The notes beneath the pieces are model-generated. The model did not search any database and was not told the DNA's origin. It worked only from the letters and a program-made list of their open reading frames with translations. The position numbers and the translations under genes were made by a program. Below are positions 26,269 through 36,976 of a DNA stretch of 64,000 nucleotides, in pieces (position 1 is the stretch's first letter; every line of letters starts with the position of its first letter). The DNA is taken from positions 1 to 64,000 of the forward strand of contig CADCOE010000024.1 in assembly GCA_902802985.1 (NCBI GenBank). The letters run 5' to 3'. Source of the DNA: an uncultured Ruminococcus sp. GTDB lineage: Bacteria; Bacillota; Clostridia; Oscillospirales; Acutalibacteraceae.

Positions 26269-27096
26269 ATGAACGGAAAGCTTTTTGTTGTGGGAACGCC
26301 CATAGGCAATTTATCGGATTTTTCTCCCCGGGCAATCGAAACGCTGTCGCAGGTGGATTTTATTGCTGCTGAGGATACAAGGGTAACGATCAAACTATTG
26401 AATAAATTTCAAATAGCCACACCGATGGTAAGTTATCATAAATATAACACGCACGAACGGGGAGAAGAAATATGCCGGCGAATAGAAAACGGTGAAAATT
26501 GTGCGATCGTAACAGATGCAGGAATGCCGTGCATTTCCGATCCCGGAGAGCTTCTTGTTAAACAGTGTGCCGAACGGGGCATTTCTGTTTGCGTTATTCC
26601 CGGACCAACCGCATTGGCATCCGCCATTGCAGTTTCAGGATTGAGCACCGGCCGTTTTACGTTTGAGGGTTTTCTGACAGTCAATAAACAAGGCAGACGG
26701 GAACATCTTCTTTCATTAAAAAACGAAAAACGCACAATGGTATTTTATGAGGCACCTCATAAGCTGCCGGCGACTCTGCGTGATATGTATGCTAACTTTG
26801 GAGACAGAAAAATTTCCATTGTTCGGGAACTGACAAAAATTCACGAAGAAGTGATCCGCACAACACTTGCCCGAGCCTATGAACAATTTGCAGATGGCAG
26901 TTTAAAAGGGGAAATCGTTCTAATATTAGAGGGTGTTCCCCAGTCGAAACAGCAGGAAGAAATAACGCTGGAATATGCTGTCGCTCTGGCAAAAAAATTG
27001 ACAGAGGACGGAATGTCGCTCTCCGATGCCGCCAAGGAGAGTGCTAAAGTAACAGGCTTTAAAAAAGGCGATATTTATAAACATATGATTTCATAA
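26269..27096 (+). CDS. rsmI: 16S rRNA 2'-O-ribose C1402 methyltransferase
   Basis: 275 residues. VVGTPIGNLSDFSPRA, FIAAEDTRVTIKLLNK, SDAGMPCISDPGELLV and VIPGPTALASAIAVSG are the ordered motifs of the tetrapyrrole-methylase-fold RsmI family. It places the ribose methyl of m4Cm1402 in the ribosomal P site. The start is immediately after the stop of the preceding methyltransferase, with AAGGAGG inside that gene's end. Length and motifs are normal. Confidence 0.95.
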   Translation: MNGKLFVVGTPIGNLSDFSPRAIETLSQVDFIAAEDTRVTIKLLNKFQIATPMVSYHKYNTHERGEEICRRIENGENCAIVTDAGMPCISDPGELLVKQCAERGISVCVIPGPTALASAIAVSGLSTGRFTFEGFLTVNKQGRREHLLSLKNEKRTMVFYEAPHKLPATLRDMYANFGDRKISIVRELTKIHEEVIRTTLARAYEQFADGSLKGEIVLILEGVPQSKQQEEITLEYAVALAKKLTEDGMSLSDAAKESAKVTGFKKGDIYKHMIS

Positions 27097-27122
27097 GAAT
27101 TCGATTGAAAGAGGTAGATAAA

Positions 27123-27746
27123 ATGGATTTAATTCTTGCTTCAAAATCACCACGTCGCAAACAGCTGATGGAAATGATCTACAATAAAGATCAATTCAGG
27201 GTGATCAAGTCAGATATAAGAGAACTGGTTCCCCGTGATCTGGCGGTAGAGCAATGCCCTGAATACCTTGCCAAGGAAAAAGCAGAGTCTATTGCCAAGG
27301 GTTACAGTAAAGCGTTGGTGATAGGTTGTGATACATCAGTGATTATGGAGGGGAAAATTCTCAATAAACCACGCAGTACAAGTGACGCCAGAGAAATGAT
27401 GGAGATGCTTTCAGGAAAGACCCATTACGTAGTAACAGGTTGTGCATTGTGTTATCTGGGACAAACTCACACGTTTTCTGAAACAACAGAGGTGGAATTT
27501 TACGAAATCACCCCCGACGAAATAGAGGAATATATTGCTACAACCGAACCATATGATAAAGCGGGAGGATATGGTATTCAATCAATAGGTGCCTTATTCG
27601 TTAAAAGAATTAGCGGAGATTATTATAATGTAGTAGGGATGCCTATTGCAAGATTAAAAAGAGAGATTGATACTTTTCTGGATCAGGATTTCCCGGGCGA
27701 GGAGCAAATTATCATTAAAAGAGACAAACCCAAGGCAAAAATATAA
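27123..27746 (+). CDS. maf: Maf-family nucleotide pyrophosphatase
   Basis: 207 residues from ATG 27123, with AAAGAGG upstream. Motifs are ASKSPRRKQLM (phosphate loop), GCDTSVIMEGKILNKPRS, SDAREMMEMLSGKTHYVVTG and EPYDKAGGYGIQSIGALFV. This is the dTTP/UTP pyrophosphatase fold, linked to septum control and housecleaning of modified nucleotides. It is the last gene of its operon. The last 15 residues are charged and not conserved. Confidence 0.93.
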   Translation: MDLILASKSPRRKQLMEMIYNKDQFRVIKSDIRELVPRDLAVEQCPEYLAKEKAESIAKGYSKALVIGCDTSVIMEGKILNKPRSTSDAREMMEMLSGKTHYVVTGCALCYLGQTHTFSETTEVEFYEITPDEIEEYIATTEPYDKAGGYGIQSIGALFVKRISGDYYNVVGMPIARLKREIDTFLDQDFPGEEQIIIKRDKPKAKI

Positions 27747-27748
27747 AG

Positions 27749-27786
27749 AATACCGTGCTGTTCTATGGCGTGAACAGCACGGTATT
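27749..27786. terminator. Bidirectional terminator
   Basis: AATACCGTGCTGTTC and GAACAGCACGGTATT form a 15-bp stem followed by TTTGTG, between convergent maf and the VanY-type gene. Confidence 0.9.
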
Positions 27787-27799
27787 TTTGTGTTACAAA

Positions 27800-29392
27800 T
27801 TATTCGTCATCTTCATCGTAATAGTCATCGTCATAATCATCGTAATCATCTTCATAATCATCATCTTCGTCATCTTCATCCTCATACTCTTCTTCGGAAG
27901 AATTTTCATCGTCATCTTCATCCTCATACTCTTCTTCGGAAGAATTTTCATCGTCATCTTCATCCTCGTCATCATCGGAAAGTTCTTCCTCGTAATCAGG
28001 CACTTCGTAGTCATCGTCTTCGTATTGGGAGGAAATACCGAAATATTCTTCCAGTGTTAGTCCCAACTTATATAACTTTTCGGCGTAATCCTTACCAACG
28101 TAACGAATATGCCACGGCTCATAAGAATAACCTGTAATGTCAAGTTTTTCATCGGGATAACGTATAATGAATCCATATTTGTAGCAATTTTCATCAAGCC
28201 ACTCTGCTTCGGGAGTGTCAATAAAAGACGAATCGGTAGAATTAATATCGAACGCAAAGCCTGTTTGGTGTTCCGAATGACCCGGACGAGCTGAAACTTT
28301 GTCGGTTTCTTCTTGTCCCCGTTCCTTGACATAGCTGCTGTAAATTCTGGACTGTAAATCATAACTTCTGTAACCCGACACAATTTTGAGGGTAATACCA
28401 TCTTTTTCGGCATTAGCTGCCATCAATTCAAACGCTTTTGCAGCATCATCATTGACACCGGGATCATAGTCAGAGGGCAAATTGTAGGTTTTATTGGCAA
28501 TGATGACTCCGTCAATATAGGTGCGTCCTTCTGTTTCCGTTTTTTCAAGAAGTTTGATATTTTTAGGAGTACTCCATTCGGAATAGATGACATTTTCTTT
28601 TTGGCTGTCGGAAGTATCGTTTTCAGTGTCCTCATCGGTATCGCTGATTTCTTCTTCATCGGTGTCGCTGTTTTCCTCATCAACGTCAGCATCTTCTTCA
28701 TTTTCAGTCTTTTTTCTGTCCTTCATTTCCTGAATATCTTCATTTGTCAGGAAAGAGCGGACTCTGACATAGTATGCAGCCGTTTTTTCATCTTCGCTGT
28801 CGGTATCGTCATCTACCTCTATAGAGGACATTGCGGTTATTCCATCCTCAACAGTTTGGGTATCGCTTTCAGAAAAATCTTTATTGGTACTGTACTCAAT
28901 TTCGTAACCGGAAAGGGTATCAACATTTTTGTATGAAACGTGCAGTACATCCAATCCTGCTGAAAGATCGGTGATTTCAGGTGTTTCCAGATCAATCGTA
29001 AAATTTTTTTTGATTTCCCCGTCATAGCCTCCCTTAAAACGAATATCAGCAACATATTCGCCGGGATAGAGCAATTCATCGCTGTACACTACATCATAAT
29101 CAGTATTTTGTTTCAGTGTTTTTTTGTCATAGGTAATATTCAGTCCCAGTTTATGGATATTACCGTCATATACAATTCCTTCTAATCCGCTGATGGTACA
29201 TTGTTTTTCATCCACCTTGACAAACTCAGGCTGTTTGATCTCAGCACTGTTTTCCACCTTGCTGTTAGCGGCTTTGTCTTTCTCGGAAAGAGTTTGTTTA
29301 GAAACATCGGCACTTTCGTTAGCACAGCCGGACATTACGGAAACCGTCAAGGCAGCGGTGATCATCAGCGTTAGTATTGATTTGATCTTCAT
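27800..29392 (-). CDS. VanY-type D-alanyl-D-alanine carboxypeptidase lipoprotein with acidic repeat tail
   Basis: 530 residues. The signal ends in lipobox VMSGC (Cys23). Residues about 55-130 form an MBG/Ig-like domain (VYDGNIHKLGLNITYDKKT, GGYDGEIKKNF), followed by a fibronectin-like stretch and a first acidic linker. The VanY domain spans about 300-453: SGYRSYDLQSRIYSSYV, zinc motif GHSEHQTGFAFDI and catalytic EPWHIRYVG. The final 77 residues are almost all Asp, Glu and Tyr, with a repeated DEDDDENSSEEEYE unit. It trims the terminal D-Ala of peptidoglycan stem peptides outside the cell. The tail is odd for the family and may bind Ca2+ or cationic cell-wall material. Confidence 0.88.
   Translation of the reverse strand: MKIKSILTLMITAALTVSVMSGCANESADVSKQTLSEKDKAANSKVENSAEIKQPEFVKVDEKQCTISGLEGIVYDGNIHKLGLNITYDKKTLKQNTDYDVVYSDELLYPGEYVADIRFKGGYDGEIKKNFTIDLETPEITDLSAGLDVLHVSYKNVDTLSGYEIEYSTNKDFSESDTQTVEDGITAMSSIEVDDDTDSEDEKTAAYYVRVRSFLTNEDIQEMKDRKKTENEEDADVDEENSDTDEEEISDTDEDTENDTSDSQKENVIYSEWSTPKNIKLLEKTETEGRTYIDGVIIANKTYNLPSDYDPGVNDDAAKAFELMAANAEKDGITLKIVSGYRSYDLQSRIYSSYVKERGQEETDKVSARPGHSEHQTGFAFDINSTDSSFIDTPEAEWLDENCYKYGFIIRYPDEKLDITGYSYEPWHIRYVGKDYAEKLYKLGLTLEEYFGISSQYEDDDYEVPDYEEELSDDDEDEDDDENSSEEEYEDEDDDENSSEEEYEDEDDEDDDYEDDYDDYDDDYYDEDDE
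27868..27967. repeat. 42-bp tandem repeat coding the acidic tail
   Basis: A 42-bp unit starting CGTCATCTTCATCCTC repeats at 27868 and 27910 without visible mismatch, with a 16-bp third copy at 27952. It encodes a 14-residue acidic unit, so copy number could vary without frameshift. Confidence 0.85.
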
Positions 29393-29435
29393 ATTAAAAT
29401 CTCCCCAAAATGTTTTATTTTACCAACGTTTCTAT

Positions 29436-29463
29436 TTTATACCCAAAATTACCCCATAGTCAA
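29436..29463 (-). promoter_or_regulatory. Promoter of the VanY-type gene
   Basis: On the minus strand TTGACT (29463-29458) and TATAAA (29441-29436) with 16-bp spacing. Confidence 0.5.
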
Positions 29464-29602
29464 TAGTCATTATTCTTATATCAATGATCTTTTTTGCTGA
29501 CAAATTACAGCAAACTGTATTGAAGAAATGAATGTATAATATATTGTGAGTGATATTGAATGTAAAAAAATTATAAAACAGGGAAAAAGTATAAAATAAT
29601 AC

Positions 29603-29631
29603 TTGATTTTTTTGGAAAAACAGTATACAAT
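29603..29631 (+). promoter_or_regulatory. groESL promoter
   Basis: TTGATT (29603-29608) and TACAAT (29626-29631) with 17-bp spacing, directly before the CIRCE operator. Confidence 0.65.
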
Positions 29632-29635
29632 ACAT

Positions 29636-29662
29636 TTAGCACTTAAAGACAGAGAGTGCTAA
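29636..29662. promoter_or_regulatory. CIRCE operator for HrcA
   Basis: TTAGCACTT-N9-GAGTGCTAA differs from the consensus TTAGCACTC-N9-GAGTGCTAA at one base. It lies at the start of the groESL transcript, where HrcA blocks transcription until heat shock. Confidence 0.95.
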
Positions 29663-29995
<333 letters not shown>

Positions 29996-30104
29996 TTTGG
30001 AGTGGGAAAGATCCGCAGACGTTAATGTTATATGTGGGTATTTCTCTGATCTGACTATAGCAAGATCATCCGGCAGCAGGGCATTGTTCTGCCTATGCTG
30101 TTGA

Positions 30105-31766
<1,662 letters not shown>

Positions 31767-31797
31767 TCCATCCTGTGTCACATAAAGAATAATATCA

Positions 31798-31839
31798 GCA
31801 CCCGTATACGGATTGATGGCGATAATCCGGTACGGGTGC
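31798..31839 (+). terminator. groESL terminator
   Basis: GCACCCGTA-TA-CGGATT pairs with AATCCG-G-TACGGGTGC, then CGCTTTTTG. Confidence 0.88.
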
Positions 31840-31860
31840 CGCTTTTTGATCAATAAACAG

Positions 31861-31889
31861 TTGACAAAATGAAAAAATATGATTATACT
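31861..31889 (+). promoter_or_regulatory. tyrS promoter
   Basis: TTGACA (31861-31866) and TATACT (31884-31889) with 17-bp spacing, upstream of the T-box leader. Confidence 0.75.
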
Positions 31890-31939
31890 AATATCTATCT
31901 CAGAACAAAAAATTTGACATTTTCTGTTTGAGGTAAACA

Positions 31940-32235
31940 ATATCAGGATAAGATAAAAGCGATGATAAGAAAAAGTACACAGAAATACTTTGTGCAGAGA
32001 GAATATGGTAGGTGAAAATATTCCAAAGTATCTGTAGAAATACATCTTTGAGCTGACGGACTGAGAAAGATTTTGTTAGAAATGATTAGGTCCGGACGTT
32101 TTGCACACGTTACAATGCGAGGTTTTGAAGCCAATGAGGTCGGTGCGGTATAGTTTGCCGTGTCGATAAATTGAGGTGGTACCGCGGTAAAATATCGCCC
32201 TCTGTTGTCATCGACAGGGGGTGTTGTTGTATTTT
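31940..32235 (+). ncRNA. T-box leader of tyrS (Tyr specifier)
   Basis: The conserved T-box GGTGGTACCGCGG is at 32175-32187, followed by a terminator stem CCCTCTGT/ACAGGGGG (32198-32221) and a T-rich tract. Upstream, GCAGAGAGAATATGG with GGTAGGTGAAA has the AG-bulge and GNUG-loop look of stem I. A TAC at 32041-32043, in GAAATACATC, fits a tyrosine specifier followed by a purine. Uncharged tRNA-Tyr would bind and favour the antiterminator, raising tyrS expression. From 32236 to the tyrS start lie about 170 more leader bases, with only a small GCAGG/CCTGC hairpin. Confidence 0.92.
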
Positions 32236-32408
32236 ATTCAATCTGATCCCCAACGTCGATCAATTATTTTCGCTGAGCGGTAATATCTGCCCAGCATTTG
32301 ATTCCCTATTTTATGCAAGCCTTTTTCAGGGTTTGCCAAGATAGTTAGCAGGAATACAACCTGCGGCTGACTGACACATTTTAAAATGACAGAAAGGACG
32401 ACGGACAA

Positions 32409-33638
32409 ATGGGAGTATTTGAAGAACTTCAGGAGCGTGGTTTGATCGCTCAAATGACAGATGAGGAAGAAATCCGTGAATTGATCAACTCGGGAAAGGC
32501 TGTATTTTATATCGGTTTCGACCCCACAGCCGACAGTCTGCACGTAGGACATTTTATGGCATTATGCTTAATGAAAAGGCTCCAGATGGCAGGAAATAAA
32601 CCGATCGCTCTTCTTGGCGGAGGTACCGGTATGATCGGTGACCCTTCGGGAAAAACAGATATGCGTAAAATGCTGACCAAAGAGGATATTCAGCATAATA
32701 TCGAATGCTTTAAGAAACAAATGGAACGCTTTATTGACTTTTCGGATGATAAGGCTTTGATGGTCAATAATGCTGATTGGCTCCTTGAATTGAATTACGT
32801 AGAACTTCTTCGTGAAGTGGGAGCGTGTTTCTCTGTTAATAATATGCTGCGTGCAGAGTGCTACAAACAGCGTATGGAAAAAGGACTCAGTTTTCTTGAG
32901 TTTAACTATATGATTATGCAGAGCTACGACTTTTTGTCGTTGTATCGGAAGTACGGCTGTAATCTCCAATTTGGCGGAGATGATCAGTGGAGCAATATGC
33001 TGGGCGGAACGGAACTGATCCGAAGAAAGCTCGGCAAAGATGCTTATGCAATGACCATTAATCTGCTGCTCAATTCCGAGGGCAAAAAAATGGGTAAAAC
33101 GGAAAAAGGTGCGGTATGGCTGGATGCTGAAAAAACAAGTCCGTTTGAATTTTTCCAGTATTGGAGAAATGTTGCCGACAGTGACGTTATTAAATGTTTG
33201 AAAATGCTGACCTTTGTGCCGATGGAGCAGATCAGGGAACTGGAAAAATTGGAAGGTAGTGAACTGAATAAGGCAAAAGAAATTCTTGCTTATGAGCTGA
33301 CCGATCTCGTACACGGCAAGGAAGAAGCAGATAAGGCATTGGAAGGAGCCAGAGCTTTATTCTCCCGTAAATCTGACACAGACAATATGCCCTCTACATC
33401 CATAGAGGCGGCGATGTTCACAGACGGTAAAATTGGTTTGATCGATCTTCTTGCTGCAACAAAGCTTGTGCCGTCGAAAGCAGAGGCAAGACGACTTATT
33501 CAGCAAGGAGGTATTTCCATTGATGATGAAAAAATCACCGATGTGAAAGCAGAGCTGACTGCCGAACAGTTCGCAAAGGGCTATGTTGTTATCAAAAAAG
33601 GCAAGAAAGTATTCCACAAGGCAATCTTCAATGCCTGA
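32409..33638 (+). CDS. tyrS: Tyrosyl-tRNA synthetase
   Basis: 409 residues of the bacterial TyrRS class. [20 protein letters not shown] holds the HIGH-type motif (HVGH), [17 protein letters not shown] shapes the tyrosine pocket, [11 protein letters not shown] is the specificity block and [12 protein letters not shown] the KMSKS equivalent. The C-terminal S4-like RNA-binding domain runs from about 345 to the end ([19 protein letters not shown]). AGAAAGGA precedes the ATG. The T-box leader ties its expression to tRNA-Tyr charging. nusB follows after 23 bases, so they may share a message. Confidence 0.97.
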   Translation: MGVFEELQERGLIAQMTDEEEIRELINSGKAVFYIGFDPTADSLHVGHFMALCLMKRLQMAGNKPIALLGGGTGMIGDPSGKTDMRKMLTKEDIQHNIECFKKQMERFIDFSDDKALMVNNADWLLELNYVELLREVGACFSVNNMLRAECYKQRMEKGLSFLEFNYMIMQSYDFLSLYRKYGCNLQFGGDDQWSNMLGGTELIRRKLGKDAYAMTINLLLNSEGKKMGKTEKGAVWLDAEKTSPFEFFQYWRNVADSDVIKCLKMLTFVPMEQIRELEKLEGSELNKAKEILAYELTDLVHGKEEADKALEGARALFSRKSDTDNMPSTSIEAAMFTDGKIGLIDLLAATKLVPSKAEARRLIQQGGISIDDEKITDVKAELTAEQFAKGYVVIKKGKKVFHKAIFNA

Positions 33639-33661
33639 TGAAGAAACGAGAGGTCTTATCA

Positions 33662-34102
33662 ATGGAAAAAAATCCCAAGGAAAATAAGAAAATAAGCAGG
33701 CGAGAAGAAAGACAGACCGCTTTGGGTTTTGTTTTTGAGCGTATGTTTCGAGATGATACCGCAGAAGATGTTTTTGCCGATGCCGAAAATGCCCGTGATA
33801 CCATAGCAGGGGATTACGTCAAAACAGTGGTACAGGGAGTGGAGCAGCATCTGGAGGAAATTGACAGGGTGATCGAAGCCAATCTCAAAGGATGGAAGAA
33901 AAATCGTATTTCTAAAATATCACTGACCATTCTTCGTATTGCCGTATTTGAAATGCTCTATATCAAAGATATTCCGATAGGAGTATCCATCAACGAAGCA
34001 GTTGAGCTTGCCAAAAATTACGCAACAGACAACGATGGTTCTTTTGTGAACGGTGTTCTTGGATCTATTGCCAAATCATTGGAAACAAGCGGTGATCAAT
34101 AA
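33662..34102 (+). CDS. nusB: Transcription antitermination factor NusB
   Basis: 146 residues from ATG 33662, with GAGGT 8 bases upstream. The all-helical NusB fold is recognised by SRREERQTALGFVFERM at the N-terminus, WKKNRISKISLTILRIAVFE and GVSINEAVELAKNYATDNDG near the C-terminus. It binds boxA RNA with NusE (S10) in rRNA antitermination complexes. Its TAA overlaps the next start by one base (TAATG), so translation is coupled to the TsaD-like gene. Confidence 0.93.
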   Translation: MEKNPKENKKISRREERQTALGFVFERMFRDDTAEDVFADAENARDTIAGDYVKTVVQGVEQHLEEIDRVIEANLKGWKKNRISKISLTILRIAVFEMLYIKDIPIGVSINEAVELAKNYATDNDGSFVNGVLGSIAKSLETSGDQ

Positions 34103-35058
34103 TGTCCTATTATCTTGGTATAGATACCAGCAATTATACAACATCGGCGGCGGTGTATGATACCGCCGCCAAAACAATTATTCACGCCAAAAAACTGTTG
34201 CCTGTCAAAGACGGAGAGTGCGGATTGCGTCAAAGTGATGCGGTTTTTCATCACATACAGCAGTTGCCGGACATTATTGGCAGTGTACTTTTAGACTTTG
34301 ACGAAAATATTGCTGCTGTGGGGGTATCTTCACGCCCCAGAGATGTTGACGGTTCGTATATGCCGTGTTTTACAGTAGGACATTCCACAGCGAAAGTTCT
34401 TTCGTCAGTCCTTCGAGTTCCACTGTATACTTTTTCACATCAAAGCGGTCACATTGCTGCGGCACTTTATTCATCCCGAAAAACACAGTTAATAGGTGAA
34501 CGTTTCCTGGCTTTTCACGTATCAGGCGGAACAACCGAAGCGGTGATTGTTACACCTGACTCTGAGCACATTATTCGTGCAGAATTGGTTGCCAAAACAC
34601 TTGATCTCAACGCAGGACAACTGGTAGATAGGGTGGGGGTAATGCTGGGGCTGCATTTTCCGTGCGGTGCAGCGTTGGAGCAGCTTGCTGTGAGAAATAC
34701 TGAAAAATTTCCCAAGGTACACCCCACTTTAAAAGGCAGTGATTGCTGTCTTTCGGGAGTAGAAAATATATGCCGTCGGGCTTACGAAAATGGTGCGTCA
34801 AAAGAAAGCGTATCGGCATTATGTCTTGAATACATAAAAATGACACTGGACAATATGTGTTCACGTTTGCTTGAACAATACGGAGAAATGCCTGTGCTGT
34901 TTGCAGGCGGCGTAATGTCCGACAAAATTATCAAAGATCATATTACGGAAAAATTCGGAGCCTATTTTGCACAGCCTGAATTTTCGGCAGATAATGCCGC
35001 AGGCACAGCATTACTTTGTGCCTTAAAGCACGAATTGATTTCAAAAGATGAAAAATAA
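34102..35058 (+). CDS. TsaD/Kae1-like paralogue (peptidase M22 family)
   Basis: 318 residues. LGIDTSNYTTSAAVYD is the ASKHA ATP-binding start and SHQSGHIAAAL the metal motif HxxxH, matching Kae1/TsaD folds but differing from the N/S-HLEGH of true TsaD. FHVSGGTTEAVIV and LFAGGVMSDKII complete the fold. True tRNA t6A synthase is usually longer (about 335-345). Clostridia carry this shorter paralogue, annotated 'O-sialoglycoprotein endopeptidase', beside nusB; its function is not established. It is coupled to nusB by a TAATG junction. Confidence 0.82.
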   Translation: MSYYLGIDTSNYTTSAAVYDTAAKTIIHAKKLLPVKDGECGLRQSDAVFHHIQQLPDIIGSVLLDFDENIAAVGVSSRPRDVDGSYMPCFTVGHSTAKVLSSVLRVPLYTFSHQSGHIAAALYSSRKTQLIGERFLAFHVSGGTTEAVIVTPDSEHIIRAELVAKTLDLNAGQLVDRVGVMLGLHFPCGAALEQLAVRNTEKFPKVHPTLKGSDCCLSGVENICRRAYENGASKESVSALCLEYIKMTLDNMCSRLLEQYGEMPVLFAGGVMSDKIIKDHITEKFGAYFAQPEFSADNAAGTALLCALKHELISKDEK

Positions 35059-35141
35059 TGCTAATTGGTGCTGATCATAACATAAAAATATATCGATTGA
35101 CATTGGGTCAGATATTTAACATATAGTAAGGAGTTTTGATT

Positions 35142-36491
35142 ATGGGAAGATTATTTGGAACTGATGGTGCACGTGGTATTGCCAACACAGAATTGACCTG
35201 TGAACTGGCAATGAACATCGGTAGAGCCGCAGCAATGGTACTGACAGAAAATGGTAATGAACACCCGAAAATTTTGATTGGTAAAGATACCCGACTTTCT
35301 TCTGATATGCTGGAAGGAGCATTGACCGCAGGTCTTTGTTCGGTGGGGGCAGATGTTGTTTTGTTGGGAGTCGTTCCGACACCGGCCGTTGCTTATCTTA
35401 TCAAAAAGTATCATGCTGATGCCGGCATTATGATTTCCGCTTCGCATAACTCATTTGAGTTTAACGGAATTAAAATTTTCTCAGGAGAAGGCTTTAAATT
35501 GCCCGATGCACTCGAAGCGAAGATTGAAGCCATTGTTCTGGATGGAGCAAAGTCATACGCTCAGCCTGTGGGCAATGAACTTGGCAGTGTCACAAAAGCA
35601 AAACGTTCGGCAGACGACTATATTGAACACGTCATCGAAACAGTACCGACTCGTCTTGACGGAATGAAGGTGGCGATAGACTGCTCCAACGGTTCTGCAT
35701 CACGCACGGCAGAAAAACTGTTTACTTCGCTCGGTGCAGAATGTCACTTGCTGTTTGATAAACCGGACGGAACCAATATCAACGATAACTGCGGCTCAAC
35801 TCACCTTGAAAATCTGCAGCGTTATGTAATGGAAAACGATGTAGAACTGGGTATTGCTTTTGACGGCGATGCAGACAGATGTCTTGCCGTAGACGATAAC
35901 GGCAATGTTGTTGATGGTGATTTCATTATGGCAATTTGTGCAATGGATCTTCATTCCAATCATCGTTTGAGTAAAGATACCGCAGTTGGTACGGTAATGT
36001 CGAATATGGGCTTCGGCTGCTTCTGTGAAGATAATGGCTTGAATTTTGTAGCAACGGATGTAGGCGACAGATATGTGCTGGAAGAAATGCGTCGTTCAGG
36101 TTATAATTTTGGCGGTGAGCAGTCGGGACACGTTATTTTTCTGGACTATTCCACGACAGGTGACGGTGAGCTGACAGCAGCACAGCTTCTCAGTATTGTC
36201 AGCAGAAGAAAAACGAAGCTTTCCTATATCACAAAGGTAATGAAGCAATATCCTCAGGTACTTGTTAATGTTAAAGTAACCGCTGAGGGTAAAGAGAGTT
36301 TCCAAACTAATCAGATCATCAAAGATAAAATTGAAAGCGTACAAAATGAGCTTGGTAAAAACGGCAGAATTCTGGTCAGACTTTCGGGAACAGAACCGCT
36401 TGTCCGAGTAATGCTGGAAGGACTGGATAAGGAACAAATTACCCGTCTTGCTCACGAAACCGCTAACCTCATCAAAAATACAATCGGATAA
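35142..36491 (+). CDS. glmM: Phosphoglucosamine mutase
   Basis: 449 residues from ATG 35142, with AAGGAG 8 bases upstream. GRLFGTDGARGIANTELT is the GlmM signature; S101 in MISASHNSFEFNG is the phosphorylated serine; FDGDADRCLAVD binds the metal; GGEQSGHVIF recognises the sugar; RLSGTEPLVRVM binds phosphate. It converts glucosamine 6-phosphate to glucosamine 1-phosphate for UDP-GlcNAc and peptidoglycan. It is the most canonical of the three phosphohexomutases in this window. Confidence 0.97.
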   Translation: MGRLFGTDGARGIANTELTCELAMNIGRAAAMVLTENGNEHPKILIGKDTRLSSDMLEGALTAGLCSVGADVVLLGVVPTPAVAYLIKKYHADAGIMISASHNSFEFNGIKIFSGEGFKLPDALEAKIEAIVLDGAKSYAQPVGNELGSVTKAKRSADDYIEHVIETVPTRLDGMKVAIDCSNGSASRTAEKLFTSLGAECHLLFDKPDGTNINDNCGSTHLENLQRYVMENDVELGIAFDGDADRCLAVDDNGNVVDGDFIMAICAMDLHSNHRLSKDTAVGTVMSNMGFGCFCEDNGLNFVATDVGDRYVLEEMRRSGYNFGGEQSGHVIFLDYSTTGDGELTAAQLLSIVSRRKTKLSYITKVMKQYPQVLVNVKVTAEGKESFQTNQIIKDKIESVQNELGKNGRILVRLSGTEPLVRVMLEGLDKEQITRLAHETANLIKNTIG

Positions 36492-36502
36492 TTTTTTACA
36501 GA

Positions 36503-36524
36503 ACGGGGCAGTGATCTGCTCCGT
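36503..36524 (+). terminator. glmM terminator
   Basis: ACGGGGCAG and CTGCTCCGT pair over 9 bp (one wobble), followed by TTTTCG. Confidence 0.8.
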
Positions 36525-36591
36525 TTTTCGTATAAAATCGTCAGCCAACTCATACATATTGATAACATCCAAGACAAACGGAGGAATGGCA

Positions 36592-36855
36592 GTGTCGGAT
36601 AGTGTGTTTGTGATGATCTGTATTTCAGCATTTGCGGTCATAGTGATTTTGCATAAAATAATGCATACAAGACATCCATTCCGAAGCGGAATGCTTTCTG
36701 TGCTGGGGGGGATAGCGGCATTAACCGTTGTCAATCTCTGTTCTTCTTTGACAGCGGTTTCGATACCGGTCAGTCGGTTGTCGCTTGGGGTATCCTCCTT
36801 TCTTGGGATACCGGGAGTAATTTGTATGCTTTTGCTGCCGATGATATGGCAGTAA
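36592..36855 (+). CDS. BofA-like (pro-sigma-K processing inhibitor family) membrane protein
   Basis: 87 residues from GTG 36592, with GGAGG 7 bases upstream; an ATG at 36586 abuts that site and is less likely. Two or three hydrophobic helices are seen: SVFVMICISAFAVIVILHKI, MLSVLGGIAALTVVNL and SSFLGIPGVICMLLLPMIW. The ending 'N....L..v..~v...lLGIPGv..mlll' is the BofA pattern. BofA tethers and inhibits the SpoIVFB protease in Bacillus sporulation. The match is in pattern and size only. Confidence 0.65.
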   Translation: MSDSVFVMICISAFAVIVILHKIMHTRHPFRSGMLSVLGGIAALTVVNLCSSLTAVSIPVSRLSLGVSSFLGIPGVICMLLLPMIWQ

Positions 36856-36899
36856 GTGCCAATGAAGTATCAGTGATTGATAAAAATCTCTCACACAAA

Positions 36900-36953
36900 A
36901 TATTCCCCACAGAATGACTGTTGTATTTTGACAGCAATTTCTGTGGGGAATAT
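36900..36953. terminator. Bidirectional terminator
   Basis: ATATTCCCCACAGAA (36900-36914) and TTCTGTGGGGAATAT (36939-36953) form a 15-bp stem between the convergent BofA-like gene and valS; the loop holds a second ACTGT/ACAG pairing. Confidence 0.88.
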
Positions 36954-36976
36954 TATATGTATTTTATGAGGAATAA

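Noticed and set aside
27868-27967. Possible CRISPR-like repeat
   Set aside because: The copies are contiguous with no spacers and encode a protein repeat in frame.
27793-28014. Met/Lys-rich repeat frame overlapping the VanY-type tail
   Set aside because: It only restates the 42-bp coding repeat in another frame of the same strand.
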